Assembly: GCA_900548485.1 (NCBI GenBank)
Contig: URKL01000016.1
Coordinates: 1-13,699, forward strand
From: an uncultured Succinatimonas sp.
GTDB lineage: Bacteria > Pseudomonadota > Gammaproteobacteria > Enterobacterales > Succinivibrionaceae
DNA length: 13,699 nt
Direction: 5' to 3'
Shown: piece after piece, positions 7,494-13,699 of the stretch
Layout: each line of letters opens with the position of its first letter
Position numbering within the stretch: the stretch's first letter is position 1
Position numbers and translations under genes: made by a program
The notes under the pieces: model-generated
Database searches by the model: none
What the model was told of the DNA's origin: nothing
The model's input: only the letters and a program-made list of their open reading frames with translations

Positions 7494-9032
7494 ATGAATA
7501 TGGATTCACTTACTCAGATAGTTTCTGACATCAACTCAATTCTATGGGGCCCTTGGTGCCTTATCCCCATCTTAGTTGGTGCTGGTATTTTCTTCACTTT
7601 TAACCTCCGTTTTGTACAAATTCGCCAATTTGGACGTGCTTTAAAGCATGTTTTCGGCGGTTTAAGCTTTAATGGTGAAAAGGCTGGTAATCATGGTATG
7701 ACCTCCTTCCAATCACTTGCTACCGCTATTGCCGCTCAAGTTGGTACTGGTAACCTCGCAGGTGTTGCCACTGCTATGGCTATGGGTGGTCCTGGTGCTA
7801 TTTTCTGGATGTGGGTTGCAGCTTTCTTTGGCATGGCGACTATTTTCTCTGAAGCTGTTTTAGGCCAGTTATACCGTTCTAAAGATGAGCAAGGTCGTAT
7901 TATCGGTGGTCCTGCTTACTATATCTCCTATGGTTTAGGTAGCCGCTCCATGGCTGCAATCTTCTCTATATTGTGCATTATAGCTTTAGGCTTTATTGGC
8001 AATATGGTACAAGCTAATTCCATTTCTACCGCTTTTGAATCATCTTTTGATATTCCAACTCCTGTAACCGGATTGTTTATCATTTTACTAGCCGGCTTTA
8101 TCTTTATCGGTGGCATTAAGAGAATCGCCAGCTTTGCTGAAAAGATGGTTCCTCTCATGGCTTTAGTCTATGTTTTAGGTGCAATTTATATTGTTATTTT
8201 ATACATAGATCAGTTAATTCCAACATTGACTAATATTTTTGTTGGAGCCTTTGATCCTAGTGCAGCCACAGGTGGTGTCATCGGTGCTTCCGTAAAAGAA
8301 GCCATTCGTTATGGTGTAGCTCGTGGTCTCTTCTCAAACGAAGCTGGTATGGGTTCTACCCCGCATGCACACGCCATAGCCCGCGTTAAGCATCCTGCAG
8401 AGCAAGGTTTAGCTTCTATTGTAGGTCTTTTCATTGATACCTTTGTGGTTTTAACCGCTACTGCTTTAGTTATCATGGTAACTGGTGTTTTAGACGGTCA
8501 GACTACCGGTATTGTTTTAACCCAGAATGCTTTCGTTAAAGGTATGGGTACTGCAGGTTCAGGATTTGTAGCGATCTGCTTATTCTTTGCAGCCTTTACC
8601 ACCATCATCGGCTGGTATTTCTTTGCTGTACAAAATGTGAAATTCCTCTTTGGTTATCGCTTTATCAACGTCTTCTCCGTTATCGTCTTATGTTTCTTGA
8701 TGATGGGTTCTTTCTTAAAGGTAACCTTAGTTTGGGAATTAGCAGATATGTTCAATGGCTTAATGGTAATTCCAAATATCATCGCTGTAATCGGACTTTA
8801 CAAACTGATTGTTAGAGCTTGCGATGATTACGAGGGTAAATTTGTCAAAGGAGAAAAACCTAGCTTTGGCCCATCTGAGCGTTTAACTGGTCGCTTAGCT
8901 GCTATTCAAAATAGACGCCGTCGCATTAAGGCTGCTCAAACTCGCCAAATAATCCGCGATGTTGAACCTAATGAAACCCCTATTGATGAGGTTGTTAATA
9001 CAGCAAATCGTTCTGATAAAAACTCTAAATAA
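7494..9032 (+). CDS. Alanine/glycine:sodium symporter, AGCS family
   Basis: AGCS transporters (APC superfamily, Pfam Na_Ala_symp) import alanine or glycine with Na+ across the inner membrane. The 512-aa protein has the family's length and 10-11 hydrophobic segments. Clear signatures are GTGNLAG beginning at G84, followed by GGPGAIFWMWVAAFFGMAT, the GGPAYYISYGLG loop, and FSNEAGMGSTPHAHA beginning at F280. These segments include substrate- and sodium-site regions in characterised members. The start at 7494 has AAGG at about 7480-7483. The C-terminus carries a cytoplasmic tail of about 70 residues rich in Arg/Lys (NRRRRIKAAQTR), longer and more basic than in E. coli YaaJ. It stands alone between two terminators, so it is a single-gene unit, probably controlled through the 200-bp leader. 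Substrate preference among Ala, Gly and D-Ala cannot be fixed from sequence. Confidence 0.93.
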   Translation: MNMDSLTQIVSDINSILWGPWCLIPILVGAGIFFTFNLRFVQIRQFGRALKHVFGGLSFNGEKAGNHGMTSFQSLATAIAAQVGTGNLAGVATAMAMGGPGAIFWMWVAAFFGMATIFSEAVLGQLYRSKDEQGRIIGGPAYYISYGLGSRSMAAIFSILCIIALGFIGNMVQANSISTAFESSFDIPTPVTGLFIILLAGFIFIGGIKRIASFAEKMVPLMALVYVLGAIYIVILYIDQLIPTLTNIFVGAFDPSAATGGVIGASVKEAIRYGVARGLFSNEAGMGSTPHAHAIARVKHPAEQGLASIVGLFIDTFVVLTATALVIMVTGVLDGQTTGIVLTQNAFVKGMGTAGSGFVAICLFFAAFTTIIGWYFFAVQNVKFLFGYRFINVFSVIVLCFLMMGSFLKVTLVWELADMFNGLMVIPNIIAVIGLYKLIVRACDDYEGKFVKGEKPSFGPSERLTGRLAAIQNRRRRIKAAQTRQIIRDVEPNETPIDEVVNTANRSDKNSK

Positions 9033-9059
9033 CTTGTAGTTTTTTAGAAAATTAAAAAT

Positions 9060-9094
9060 AAAGGCAATGATTACTAATTACTCATTGCCTTTTT
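9060..9094. terminator. Bidirectional intrinsic terminator between convergent genes
   Basis: AAAGGCAATGA (9060-9070) pairs perfectly with TCATTGCCTTT (9082-9092) around an 11-nt loop. T-rich flanks follow on the plus strand (CTTTTT), and an A-rich 5' flank gives a T-rich tail on the minus strand. It lies between the stop of the symporter (9032) and the stop of the ABC transporter (9116), so it probably serves both. Confidence 0.8.
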
Positions 9095-9115
9095 ACTTTT
9101 ACAAAGCTTTTTAAA

Positions 9116-10903
9116 TTAAGCGATCTTTTCAATATGCCAGGTAAAATTATTATCGGCTCTTAACATTACATCATGTCGACTTATAAGTGAGGAACGATGA
9201 CCAACACTTATAATAATGCAATCCTTTAATTCTCCTTTGATAAGATCGTAAGCCTTACTCTCCAAAGCCTCATCTAAAGCAGAGGTCGCCTCATCTAAAA
9301 ATAAGATTTGAGGCCTTATGATCAAAGCTCTAACAAAAGCAACACGTTGCTGTTCTCCTAAAGATAAGATCTGTGACCAAGTATTTTCCTCATCTAAATG
9401 AGGGATTAAATGCTCTAAGTTTAGAAGCTTAAAATATTTCTCGGTCAAAGCTTCTTTTTCCACACTTGCAGGATACGAAGCTGCCTCACGTAAGGTTCCT
9501 TGAGGAAGGTAAGGTCTTTGACTTAAAAACAAGCTTTGAGACTTTTCAGGTTCATAAATATCACCTAGAGCATAAGGCCATAAACCGGCAATAGTTTTAA
9601 TTAGCGTCGATTTACCACAACCTGAGGGTCCACGTATCAGTAAACTCTGACCTTTTGCTAAAGATAAATTTAAATCTTTACACAAAACCTCACCCTGAGG
9701 ATTTTTTATCTCCATATTTAGAAGTTTAAATTCATCTCCTTCAAGCTTAGCTTTAAGACAGACAATATTTAAACAACTATCCATACTGTCAAAGTATAAA
9801 GCCAAACGATCAATCACAGCTTTAAATGAAGCCCAAGCGGAGAAATTACTAATTAAGGTCGAAAGTGAATCTTGAACTCTTCCAAAGGCAGAACTTATCT
9901 GCATAATACTGCCCATTGTAATGATTTTGGCAAAATACATTGGTGCTGAAATCAAAATAGGAAAAATTACCGCTAATTGCGCATAACCTAAGGTGAAAAA
10001 GCCCAAACGTTTTTCACAACTAATTAAACGAATATAGTTTTTTACAACATTAAAGAAGTGCTTTCTTAAAATTACTTCCTCTTGATTTTGGCCTTGATAT
10101 AAGGAAATAGATTCGCTATTTTCACGCACTCTAATCAAGGAAAAACGGAAATCTGCCTCATAACGTTGTTGTCTAAAATTTAATCTAACTAAAGGCTTTC
10201 CTAAGATAAAGGTCAATAAAGTACCGACAAGCGCATAGCCTAAAGCTAAATAAAGCATATAACCATCAGGTAAAGTTAAAGTAGCATCATTCCAAAGCGT
10301 AATAGTAACACTATTAGATAAATCCCATAAAACTACACCAAAGGTACCTATCATAGCCAAATCAGTAGCTGTACCTAAAAGCAGACTTATAGTATAGGTT
10401 ACAAAACTGTTTAAATCCTCGGAAATACGCTGATCGGGGTTTTCAGTTTTGCGATCCTCAAATTGCATCTTGTAATAAGCATCATTCTCAAGCCAATCTC
10501 GCATAACCTTGCCTGTAAACCAGGTACGCCAGGAAATAGCTAAGCGCGAGCGCAAAAAGGAATTATAAACGGTAACGACGACATGAATTGAGGCCAAAAT
10601 CGCAAAGATAAGTAATTGATATTTAAAGCCTTGTATATCGTAATTTTGAATAGTATCCCAAAATTCTTTATACCAACTGTTAATCGCTGTAGCAATATAG
10701 ATAGAACCACCAGTTAAAGTTAATATCAAAGTCAATAAAAACCATGACCATAAACTATCCTTAGAGGTCCAATAGATCTTGATCATATGCCAAGCTGCTT
10801 TAATAGAAATACGTAAAGGCAAACTATCTGAACCATGATAGCGCTTACGCAACAAAGACTCCTCTTGAGGATTATCACTTTTAAAAATCGAAGTCTTAAA
10901 CAT
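9116..10903 (-). CDS. Fused ABC transporter, YddA/SbmA-BacA-like (ABC_membrane_2 type)
   Basis: This 595-aa half-transporter joins a membrane domain of the SbmA/BacA-like class to a C-terminal ATPase. Hydrophobic segments lie around 52-75, 95-112, 165-200, 218-240 and 310-345. ENPDQRISEDL at 154-164 is diagnostic of the YddA/peroxisomal-ABCD membrane-domain family. In the ATPase, Walker A GPSGCGKST is at 425-433, the Q-loop LSQRPYLPQG near 461-469, the signature LSLGEQQR at 513-520, Walker B LFLDEATSALDE with D537-E538, and the H-loop near H569; all catalytic positions look intact. Relatives include E. coli YddA and mycobacterial Rv1819c, which handles cobalamin and hydrophilic peptides; the substrate here is unknown. 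Translation probably starts at 10903 with AAGG at 10910-10913, overlapping the stop of the upstream HAD gene, so the two are co-transcribed and coupled. Confidence 0.92.
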   Translation of the reverse strand: MFKTSIFKSDNPQEESLLRKRYHGSDSLPLRISIKAAWHMIKIYWTSKDSLWSWFLLTLILTLTGGSIYIATAINSWYKEFWDTIQNYDIQGFKYQLLIFAILASIHVVVTVYNSFLRSRLAISWRTWFTGKVMRDWLENDAYYKMQFEDRKTENPDQRISEDLNSFVTYTISLLLGTATDLAMIGTFGVVLWDLSNSVTITLWNDATLTLPDGYMLYLALGYALVGTLLTFILGKPLVRLNFRQQRYEADFRFSLIRVRENSESISLYQGQNQEEVILRKHFFNVVKNYIRLISCEKRLGFFTLGYAQLAVIFPILISAPMYFAKIITMGSIMQISSAFGRVQDSLSTLISNFSAWASFKAVIDRLALYFDSMDSCLNIVCLKAKLEGDEFKLLNMEIKNPQGEVLCKDLNLSLAKGQSLLIRGPSGCGKSTLIKTIAGLWPYALGDIYEPEKSQSLFLSQRPYLPQGTLREAASYPASVEKEALTEKYFKLLNLEHLIPHLDEENTWSQILSLGEQQRVAFVRALIIRPQILFLDEATSALDEALESKAYDLIKGELKDCIIISVGHRSSLISRHDVMLRADNNFTWHIEKIA

Positions 10904-10911
10904 AAATAACC

Positions 10912-11787
10912 TTATTTAGAAATAAGTTTCAAAATAGCCTTACCTACACCATCTTCATCATTGCTAGCGGTAAAAATGTGATACTGAGATTTAACATACT
11001 CATCAGCATTTTCCATAGCAATACCTAAGCCTGCAGTTTTAAGCATGTCTAAATCATTTTCAGCATCGCCAAAAGCCACAGCTTGTACCAAAGGCAAGTT
11101 AATACTCTCACACAAAGCTTTTAAAGCTGTTCCCTTAGTGCTTGGCCCTGGAATAAACTCTAAAAAATTGGCATCTGAACGCATTACCTCAAAATGTTGT
11201 TTAAATTCCTCAGGTACATAATCTCTTAATTTATTTAAATCAGAAGCCTCTCCGACAATTAAGATCTTAAAAAAGCGTTCATTTTTATCTAATTTTTCAA
11301 AATCTACTGCGGTGTAACCAACCTGACCATGATTTATCTCTCGTAAGGTATGTGGATTTAAATCTTCAATTAAAAGACCGCGATCACGAGAATAAGCATG
11401 AACTTTACAAGCATATTTATGCGCAAATTTAGCTATCTCTATAGCCTCTTCTCCTGAGGCATAACATGCATTTAAAACCGGAAAATTGATTTCATCTGCA
11501 GCTTTTATATAATCCTGCATCAATAATTGAGCTGCGCCATTAAAACAGATAGCACAGGATTTTTCATTAAGACAATCTAAGTCCTCTAAATAACGTAAGG
11601 CACTTTTAGGATGACGCCCTGTGGCTATAACAATGGTATAACCACAGTCTTTAGCTTTACAGATAGCCTGTTTGGTAAAATCACTAATAGTTTTATCAGA
11701 ACGCAATAAGGTTCCATCTAAATCTAGAACTATAAGTGCATGTTCTCCTTTTAAGAACTCTGGATGGTCTAAAACACAAACAGACAT
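10912..11787 (-). CDS. Cof-type HAD-IIB family phosphatase
   Basis: Cof-type HAD phosphatases are cytosolic, Mg2+-dependent and hydrolyse sugar phosphates, pyridoxal phosphate or flavin phosphates with overlapping specificity. With the start at 11787 (MSVCVLDHPEF, 291 aa) the nucleophile loop LDLDGTLL has D22 and D24. ATGRHPK (about 56-62) is motif II, the PSTKGTALKAL lysine is motif III, and FGDAENDLDML (GD at about 240-241) is motif IV, so the active site looks complete. The type IIB cap occupies the middle. The ATG at 11787 has AGGAG at 11793-11797 with 5-nt spacing; an in-frame ATG at 11838 would place the start within the IS right-end relic and lacks such a site. The start is only 44 bp from that relic, so the promoter probably lies within or beyond it. 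It is followed after 8 bp by the YddA-like ABC transporter. Substrate unknown. Confidence 0.92.
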   Translation of the reverse strand: MSVCVLDHPEFLKGEHALIVLDLDGTLLRSDKTISDFTKQAICKAKDCGYTIVIATGRHPKSALRYLEDLDCLNEKSCAICFNGAAQLLMQDYIKAADEINFPVLNACYASGEEAIEIAKFAHKYACKVHAYSRDRGLLIEDLNPHTLREINHGQVGYTAVDFEKLDKNERFFKILIVGEASDLNKLRDYVPEEFKQHFEVMRSDANFLEFIPGPSTKGTALKALCESINLPLVQAVAFGDAENDLDMLKTAGLGIAMENADEYVKSQYHIFTASNDEDGVGKAILKLISK

Positions 11788-11831
11788 AAAATCTCCTATT
11801 TTGATGCAATCTAACTTATGGAACTTAAACC

Positions 11832-11860
11832 TTAACATCCACCCCGTACTAAAGATCGGG
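11832..11860 (-). repeat. IS200/IS605-like right-end hairpin
   Basis: On the minus strand CCCG-(ATCTTTAGTA)-CGGG is followed by GTGGATGTTAA, ending at 11832. This matches the usual right-end form of many IS605-group elements, a hairpin with a TTTAG-type tip and a GGATGTCAA-like end. In intact elements the whole arm pairs; here C49-G54 and the CCCG/CGGG base still pair, but two positions between them do not (T47-T56, A48-A55 in 118xx numbering), a sign of decay. The flanking sequence beyond 11831 leads directly into the leader of the HAD gene. Confidence 0.6.
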
Positions 11861-12089
11861 AATTCTTACAGCTAACAAAGTTAACTTTGGTAGATTGCGA
11901 TACTGATTCCTTTTGAAATTCACTTCTTGATCTAAACTTGTGAACCTCGCCTAAGATATATTCCACTATGTTTACATATGTATTGGCTATATATCCACAT
12001 CTCTTACAACATAATTTTGCCAAATAGAGATGGTTTTGATATCTAAGCTCATCATAGAAATTTACGGTAATTTTCCGTTTAGTCCTAAC
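11832..12089 (-). mobile_element. Relic of an IS200/IS605-type element: tnpB 3' end
   Basis: A stop-free minus-strand frame runs from 12089 to a TAA at 11832-11834 and has no good start codon (63 aa from a TTG at 12023). It reads as the tail of a TnpB/OrfB nuclease: LCCKRCGY resembles the second half of the TnpB zinc ribbon, followed by IANTYVNIVEYI where active proteins have a form such as ANADVNAAINI. It ends in KNSRSLVRGGC, which is encoded by the right-end hairpin just as many TnpBs end in KNPRPLGRGGC-like peptides. The Asp of the third RuvC motif appears replaced by Tyr, the first zinc-ribbon CxxC is absent, and nothing upstream encodes the catalytic domain, so it cannot be functional. 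The left end was not found. The family is recalled from TnpB sequences in general; no search was run. Confidence is moderate to good because protein tail and DNA end agree. Confidence 0.65.
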
Positions 12090-12186
12090 TTAACACATCT
12101 TATTTAAGATCATTTTTATTTAAGTTATTCTGTATATTAGCTTTTGATTATCAATCATCTTTAGTTTAGCATATGAAAAAATTTCA

Positions 12187-12204
12187 TTTTCTTAGCTAAG
12201 AAAA
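12187..12204. repeat. 18-bp perfect palindrome
   Basis: TTTTCTTAGCTAAGAAAA is fully self-complementary with no loop, the shape of a dimeric regulator operator rather than an RNA hairpin. It sits about 400 bp upstream of the HAD start and 168 bp downstream of the pgm stop, so which gene it would serve is unclear. Confidence 0.35.
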
Positions 12205-12242
12205 CAAAAACTAAAGCACTAGTTTTACGCCCTTGATATTTG

Positions 12243-12273
12243 AAAAAAACTTTTGTGATCATTATCACAAAAG
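12243..12273 (-). terminator. Second terminator-like hairpin after pgm, also a CRP-consensus match
   Basis: CTTTTGTGAT (12250-12259) and ATCACAAAAG (12264-12273) form a perfect 10-bp stem with a 4-nt loop. On the minus strand it is followed by seven T (12243-12249). This fits a second intrinsic terminator for transcripts leaving pgm. The same bases contain TGTGA-N6-TCACA (12254-12269), an exact match to the core of the CRP operator, so a protein-binding role is an alternative. Confidence 0.55.
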
Positions 12274-12311
12274 CTTTTATAAATTAAAAGAGATTTAAAT
12301 TTAATCGGCAC

Positions 12312-12348
12312 AAAAAAATAAGGCCCAATCATTTATAATCGAGCCTTA
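12312..12348 (-). terminator. Intrinsic terminator of pgm
   Basis: On the minus strand TAAGGCTC (12341-12348) pairs with GGGCCTTA (12319-12326), with one T-G wobble, and is followed by a run of seven T (12312-12318). It lies 24 bp beyond the pgm stop codon and is a strong terminator. Confidence 0.82.
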
Positions 12349-12371
12349 CTTTTGATTAAATTAAAGATGTA

Positions 12372-13571
12372 TTAGACACCGGCTTTTTTCAAAGCAGCAT
12401 TAACGATCTCTTGCGCCTCAGTTTCAATGCTCTTTAGATGATCATCACCCTTGAAGCTTTCCATATAGATCTTGTAAACATTCTCAGTACCAGACGGACG
12501 AGCTGCAAACCAACCATTTTCAGTTACAACCTTCAAGCCTCCAATAGCAGCGCCGTTACCAGGAGCAGAAGTGAGCTTATCTATGATCTTCTCGCCAGCT
12601 AACATATCGGCCTCAACAGCAGAAGGATCAAGCTTCTTCAAAGCATCCTTTTGAGCAGGATTTGCTGGAGCATCAACACGGTTATAATAAGGCATACCGT
12701 ATTTATCAGTTAAATCCTTAAAGTGCTCGGAAGGATCCTTGCCAGTTACAGCTAAGATCTCAGCTGAAAGTAAGGAAGCGATAATACCATCCTTATCGGT
12801 AGTCCATACAGAACCATCCTTACGTAAGAAAGAAGCACCAGCGGATTCCTCACAGCCCCAAGCTAAAGACTTATCAAAAAGACCTGGAACAAACCACTTA
12901 AAGCCTACCGGAACTTCATAAGCTTTGCGGCCTAAACCTAAAGCTACACGATTCATAAGATTTGAAGATACTACAGTCTTGCCAACCATAGCCTCTTTTG
13001 GCCACTGCGGACGATGCTTGTAGATATAATCAATAGCTGCTGAGAGATAGTGGTTAGGATTCATAAGGCCGCTGTGGCATACAATACCATGACGATCATA
13101 ATCAGGATCATTACCCCAAGCTATATCAAAATCATCCTTAAGCTTGATTAAGCCTGCCATAGCATAAGGAGATGAACAATCCATACGGATCTTGCCATCT
13201 CTATCTAAACACATAAAGGAGAAGGTTGGATCAACGCGATAATTTACAACCTTTAAATCAAGATTATATTTCTCGGCAATGCGATCCCAATAATAAAGAC
13301 CAGAACCACCTAAAGGATCAACACCCATATGCAATTTAGCATTAGAAATAGCCTGCATATCGATAATCTCATCTAAAGCGTCAACATACTGAGTAAGCAT
13401 GTCATATTCTTTAACATTAGGTAACTTTAAGGCTTTTTCGTAACTTACACGCTTAACACCAGCTAAACCATTACGTAAGATCTCATTAGCACGATCTTGT
13501 ACCCAAGAGGTAATTTCAGTTCCGGCAGGACCACCATCAGTAGGATTATACTTAAAACCACCATTTGACGG
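12372..13571 (-). CDS. pgm: Phosphoglucomutase (alpha-D-glucose type), 5' end missing
   Basis: Pgm interconverts glucose-1-phosphate and glucose-6-phosphate, linking glycolysis to nucleotide-sugar and glycogen synthesis. The open frame gives 400 codons from [10 protein letters not shown] through to KKAGV and aligns end to end with the last ~396 of 546 residues of E. coli Pgm. Visible are VDPLGGSG, the metal loop DPDYDRHG (about 155-162 of this fragment), [11 protein letters not shown], the sugar loop [10 protein letters not shown] and the phosphate loop ARPSGTEN. The missing ~146 residues include the catalytic TPSHNPP serine, which should lie immediately before the break. The frame is uninterrupted across 13400-13571; an apparent start at 13400 (MLTQYV) is internal. 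At 13571 homology stops abruptly and the upstream bases code, in another frame, for the start of a ribosome recycling factor. As it stands the product would be inactive. The gene is probably intact in the organism and broken here by a sequence join. Confidence 0.93.
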   Translation of the reverse strand, partial: PSNGGFKYNPTDGGPAGTEITSWVQDRANEILRNGLAGVKRVSYEKALKLPNVKEYDMLTQYVDALDEIIDMQAISNAKLHMGVDPLGGSGLYYWDRIAEKYNLDLKVVNYRVDPTFSFMCLDRDGKIRMDCSSPYAMAGLIKLKDDFDIAWGNDPDYDRHGIVCHSGLMNPNHYLSAAIDYIYKHRPQWPKEAMVGKTVVSSNLMNRVALGLGRKAYEVPVGFKWFVPGLFDKSLAWGCEESAGASFLRKDGSVWTTDKDGIIASLLSAEILAVTGKDPSEHFKDLTDKYGMPYYNRVDAPANPAQKDALKKLDPSAVEADMLAGEKIIDKLTSAPGNGAAIGGLKVVTENGWFAARPSGTENVYKIYMESFKGDDHLKSIETEAQEIVNAALKKAGV

Positions 13572-13654
13572 GCACGGATTGCTGAAAGTTCTCCGTCCAG
13601 ATTTCCAATTGTTTTTTTCATCTTTTCCTCAAATGTTTTTAATCTTTCATTCAT
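13571..13654 (-). pseudogene. frr: Ribosome recycling factor, first 28 codons only
   Basis: The minus strand from the ATG at 13654 encodes [15 protein letters not shown] followed by [13 protein letters not shown]. That is the N-terminus of ribosome recycling factor, and the next residues should be GRANP, but the homology ends at 13571. The form MNERL(x)FEEKM with [13 protein letters not shown] is typical of Clostridia/Lachnospiraceae, not of gammaproteobacteria (E. coli begins MISDIRKDAEVRMDK). Beyond the join the frame runs on into pgm out of phase until a stop at 13463, so no meaningful fusion is made. Origin by sequence chimera is favoured. Identification rests on a 28-residue remembered pattern. 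Confidence 0.75.
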
Positions 13655-13660
13655 AGCGTG

Positions 13661-13670
13661 ATCTCCTTTT
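13661..13670 (-). promoter_or_regulatory. Strong ribosome binding site of the frr fragment
   Basis: AAAAGGAGAT on the minus strand lies 6-9 nt ahead of the ATG at 13654. It is a near-complete anti-16S match of the kind usual in Firmicutes. Its presence shows that the frr fragment is the true beginning of a gene and not an internal similarity. The 29 bases beyond it to the window edge show nothing recognisable. Confidence 0.65.
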
Positions 13671-13699
13671 ATCGCAATAATCCATAATAATACTTATAC

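Larger units (their letters stand above)
12090..12311. other. Non-coding stretch with consecutive inverted repeats
   Basis: No coding sequence is supported here. The segment contains dyads in close succession: TGAAA/TTTCA (12174-12186), an 18-bp perfect palindrome TTTTCTTAGCTAAGAAAA (12187-12204), AAAACTA/TAGTTTT (12207-12226) and CTTTTGTGAT/ATCACAAAAG (12250-12273). It lies between the tnpB relic and the pgm terminators. It could hold operators, a structured RNA or remains of mobile-element ends; composition alone (AT-rich) makes some dyads likely by chance. Confidence 0.4.

Noticed and set aside
11832..12023. 63-codon minus-strand frame as an independent small zinc-ribbon protein
   Set aside because: It starts with TTG without a good ribosome binding site, and its tail is encoded by an IS right-end hairpin, so a tnpB relic explains it better.
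34..12195. Similar AAAAATTTCATTTT strings at 35-48 and about 12176-12190 as a dispersed repeat
   Set aside because: Fourteen A/T-dominated bases are expected to recur by chance in 13.7 kb of AT-rich sequence, and the flanks differ.
13463..13654. 63-residue protein as a novel gene or an RRF-Pgm fusion
   Set aside because: After residue 28 it is an out-of-phase reading of pgm, so only the first part is genuine frr sequence and no fusion is made.
1..13699. CRISPR array, phage or defence genes
   Set aside because: No regularly spaced direct repeats and no recognisable phage or defence proteins are present; apart from the tnpB relic the genes are housekeeping or transport.

Overview
The window is an AT-rich bacterial chromosome segment. 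Its proteins resemble Enterobacteria/Aeromonadales homologues, and the block ftsK-lolA-rarA is in the order known from E. coli and other gammaproteobacteria. An AT-rich gut gammaproteobacterium, for example of the Succinivibrionaceae, is my best guess; this rests on remembered protein similarity and not on a search.

Layout. (1) 154-5807, minus strand: ftsK, lolA and rarA form a tight operon. lolA starts 1 bp after the ftsK stop, and the preferred rarA start lies inside the end of lolA. The set covers chromosome translocation at the septum, periplasmic lipoprotein transport and replication-fork maintenance. A plausible promoter lies at 5897-5925. (2) 6059-7236, plus strand: trmL (tRNA wobble-ribose methyltransferase) and a DedA-family membrane protein, closed by a clear intrinsic terminator. 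trmL has a terminator-like hairpin in its leader. (3) 7494-9032, plus strand: an AGCS sodium:alanine/glycine symporter behind a leader with repeated TCCTAA half-sites, ending at a terminator shared with the convergent operon. (4) 9116-11787, minus strand: a Cof-type HAD phosphatase followed 8 bp later by a YddA/SbmA-like fused ABC exporter. (5) 11788-12371: a 584-bp stretch without an intact gene. It holds a decayed IS200/IS605-type element (the tail of tnpB plus its right-end hairpin) and a run of inverted repeats ending in terminators. (6) 12372-13571, minus strand: the C-terminal 400 codons of phosphoglucomutase (pgm).

The most important anomaly is at the right edge. The pgm reading frame stops abruptly at about 13571, just downstream of where its catalytic serine loop should be. 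It is joined out of frame to the first 28 codons of a ribosome recycling factor gene (frr) that looks like one from Clostridia and has its own strong ribosome binding site. A cross-phylum assembly chimera is the simplest explanation; a real rearrangement is possible.

Most of the window is ordinary housekeeping sequence. I see no CRISPR array, defence island, rRNA or tRNA gene. The points worth a second look are the chimeric junction, the tnpB/right-end relic, the hairpin cluster next to it, and an FtsK gamma domain that is shortened and changed at DNA-contact positions.
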